Shown piece after piece: positions 5,867 through 6,582 of a stretch of 6,582 bases of DNA. The stretch spans positions 1 through 6,582 of the forward strand of contig OMQY01000098.1 of assembly GCA_900313405.1 (NCBI GenBank), read 5' to 3'. Below the pieces are notes generated by a model that was not told the DNA's origin, ran no database searches, and saw only the letters and a list, made by a program, of their open reading frames with translations. The DNA is from an uncultured Eubacteriales bacterium (lineage in GTDB: Bacteria > Bacillota_A > Clostridia > Saccharofermentanales > Saccharofermentanaceae). Numbering within the stretch: position 1 is the stretch's first letter; every line of letters begins with the position of its first letter. The translations under genes were made by a program, and so were the position numbers.

Positions 5867-6461
5867 TCAATAGCTACTGAAATTACCGGAATCATCACAG
5901 GTGAGAGTGAGCGAATATGTCTTGGTACTTCCACCACTCGTAGCCGTCCCTGAAATCCTGGCATATGCCTTACTAACATTGATGTTCCCTTTAGTGAAGG
6001 ATGGCGTGCTGGTCCATGTACTGTAGAACGGTTTTGTAAAGCTGCCTCCGCACGTAAGAGCTGTACAAGTGCCTGTGGAATATGAAAATGTTCCCGTAAC
6101 AGTAATCTTGAATATCTGTGCACCGACGTCACTATAATAGGTTCTTGATACACTATTACTTGCTCCATGGGATCTATCATATGATGCCTCTCCCATTGTT
6201 GTTACAGAAACGATCTCATCCTCGTAGTCGATATCTATAACAAAAGATGTTACACTACCTACATCTTCTTCAGGATCAACTGACTCCGGTGATACTTCCT
6301 TAATAACATCGATAAACTCTTTATATGAGTCTATCTCGTGTGTCTCAAGGTAGTTAATAAGGCTGAAGTCAGTTCCCGAGCCTTGATCCGGAGGGTTAGA
6401 TGCCCCCCCCTATAACACAAAACGTCGTTACTGTCAACAGCGTTGCCAATAGTTTTTTCAT
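5867..6461 (-). CDS. Secreted protein gene interrupted by a +1 frameshift in a C8 tract
   Basis: ATG at 6461, preceded by GGAGGTG, starts the signal-peptide-like sequence MKKLLATLLTVTTFCVIGG. As written, the eight-base run at 6403-6410 leads to a TAA within a few codons, giving a 21-residue peptide. Reading the run as seven bases gives one open frame through to TGA at 5867: 197 residues without a stop. The predicted mature protein has an acidic segment (about 40-85, with INYLETHEIDSYKEFIDVI) and then a beta-rich C-terminal domain (about 105-197) with TYYSDVGAQIFKITVTGTFS and TYSLTLTCDDSGNFSSY. This resembles small secreted proteins seen in many Clostridia; function unknown. A downstream ATG at 6196 could give only a signal-less 109-residue fragment. 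Whether the run is a phase-variable switch, a real lesion or a sequencing error cannot be told here. Confidence 0.75.
6403..6410. repeat. Homopolymer run of eight C's inside a coding region
   Basis: Eight consecutive C's on the plus strand (G's on the coding strand) lie right after the signal-peptide core of the secreted protein starting at 6461. Length seven restores the frame. Runs of this kind are prone to slipped-strand length change and also to sequencing error. Confidence 0.9.
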
Positions 6462-6479
6462 GTTCTTTCACCTCCGTTT

Positions 6480-6582
6480 TTATTGTCCATCATCGATCTC
6501 AAAATACGATGGTGTTCCCATTTCGTCAGATCCCTCTATAACCTCATCTCGAATACCATGATTAAGAATGTGGAACCAAGTG
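6480..6582 (-). CDS. C-terminal end of an unidentified protein (starts beyond the window)
   Basis: The last 33 codons of a minus-strand gene, ending NHGIRDEVIEGSDEMGTPSY-FEIDDGQ and TAA at 6480-6482. This frame is open to the window edge while the other two minus-strand frames contain stops. The gap of 18 bases to the next ATG (6461), containing GGAGGTG, is typical of consecutive genes in one operon. Too little is present to name the protein; it is acidic and has no transmembrane tail or sorting signal. Confidence 0.6.
   Translation of the reverse strand, partial: TWFHILNHGIRDEVIEGSDEMGTPSYFEIDDGQ

Noticed and set aside
5848..6180. A 110-codon minus-strand frame overlapping the frameshifted secreted protein
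   Set aside because: It is out of frame with the beta-rich domain, is Arg/His-rich as expected for a shadow frame, and lacks a ribosome site.

Overview
The window looks like a chromosomal piece of a Gram-positive anaerobe of the Clostridia, of the Lachnospiraceae/Oscillospiraceae gut or rumen type. The reasons are purine-rich Shine-Dalgarno sites (GGAGG, AAAGGAGGT), two lipobox lipoproteins, small secreted proteins with Firmicutes-style signal peptides, a GH26 mannanase, and moderate G+C with many ATA, AGA and AGG codons. The genus cannot be fixed from this stretch. All recognisable genes lie on the minus strand, so gene order is read from high to low coordinates.

Right part (6582 to 5214): the tail of an unidentified gene (stop at 6480), then a secreted-protein gene (start 6461, stop 5867) broken by a run of eight C's just after its signal peptide. 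One base fewer would restore a clean 197-residue protein. Next is a leader region with a very strong Shine-Dalgarno site, a 15-codon ORF (5770-5817) and a 61-nt imperfect hairpin. That hairpin also reads as a good rho-independent terminator on the plus strand, so an antisense or small RNA is possible. A 134-residue secreted protein (5232-5636) follows and ends at a perfect 16-bp hairpin (5177-5213).

Middle part (5193 to 1799): a possible promoter overlapping that hairpin, then two lipoprotein genes that overlap by 17 bases. The first (709 aa) appears to fuse an N-terminal beta-rich, propeller-like region to a family-1-type extracellular solute-binding domain. The second (409 aa) is an unrecognised lipoprotein. 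No permease or ATPase gene is present in the window. A surface sensor/binding pair is one reading; a binding protein served by transporters encoded elsewhere is another.

Left part (1680 to 1): a single tRNA-Cys(GCA) gene with a near-consensus promoter and its own terminator, then a two-gene unit: an acidic HEAT-like alpha-helical protein (484-1446) and, 16 bases downstream, the first 155 codons of a GH26 beta-mannanase-like enzyme. The mannanase starts at GTG, shows no signal peptide, and runs off the window edge.
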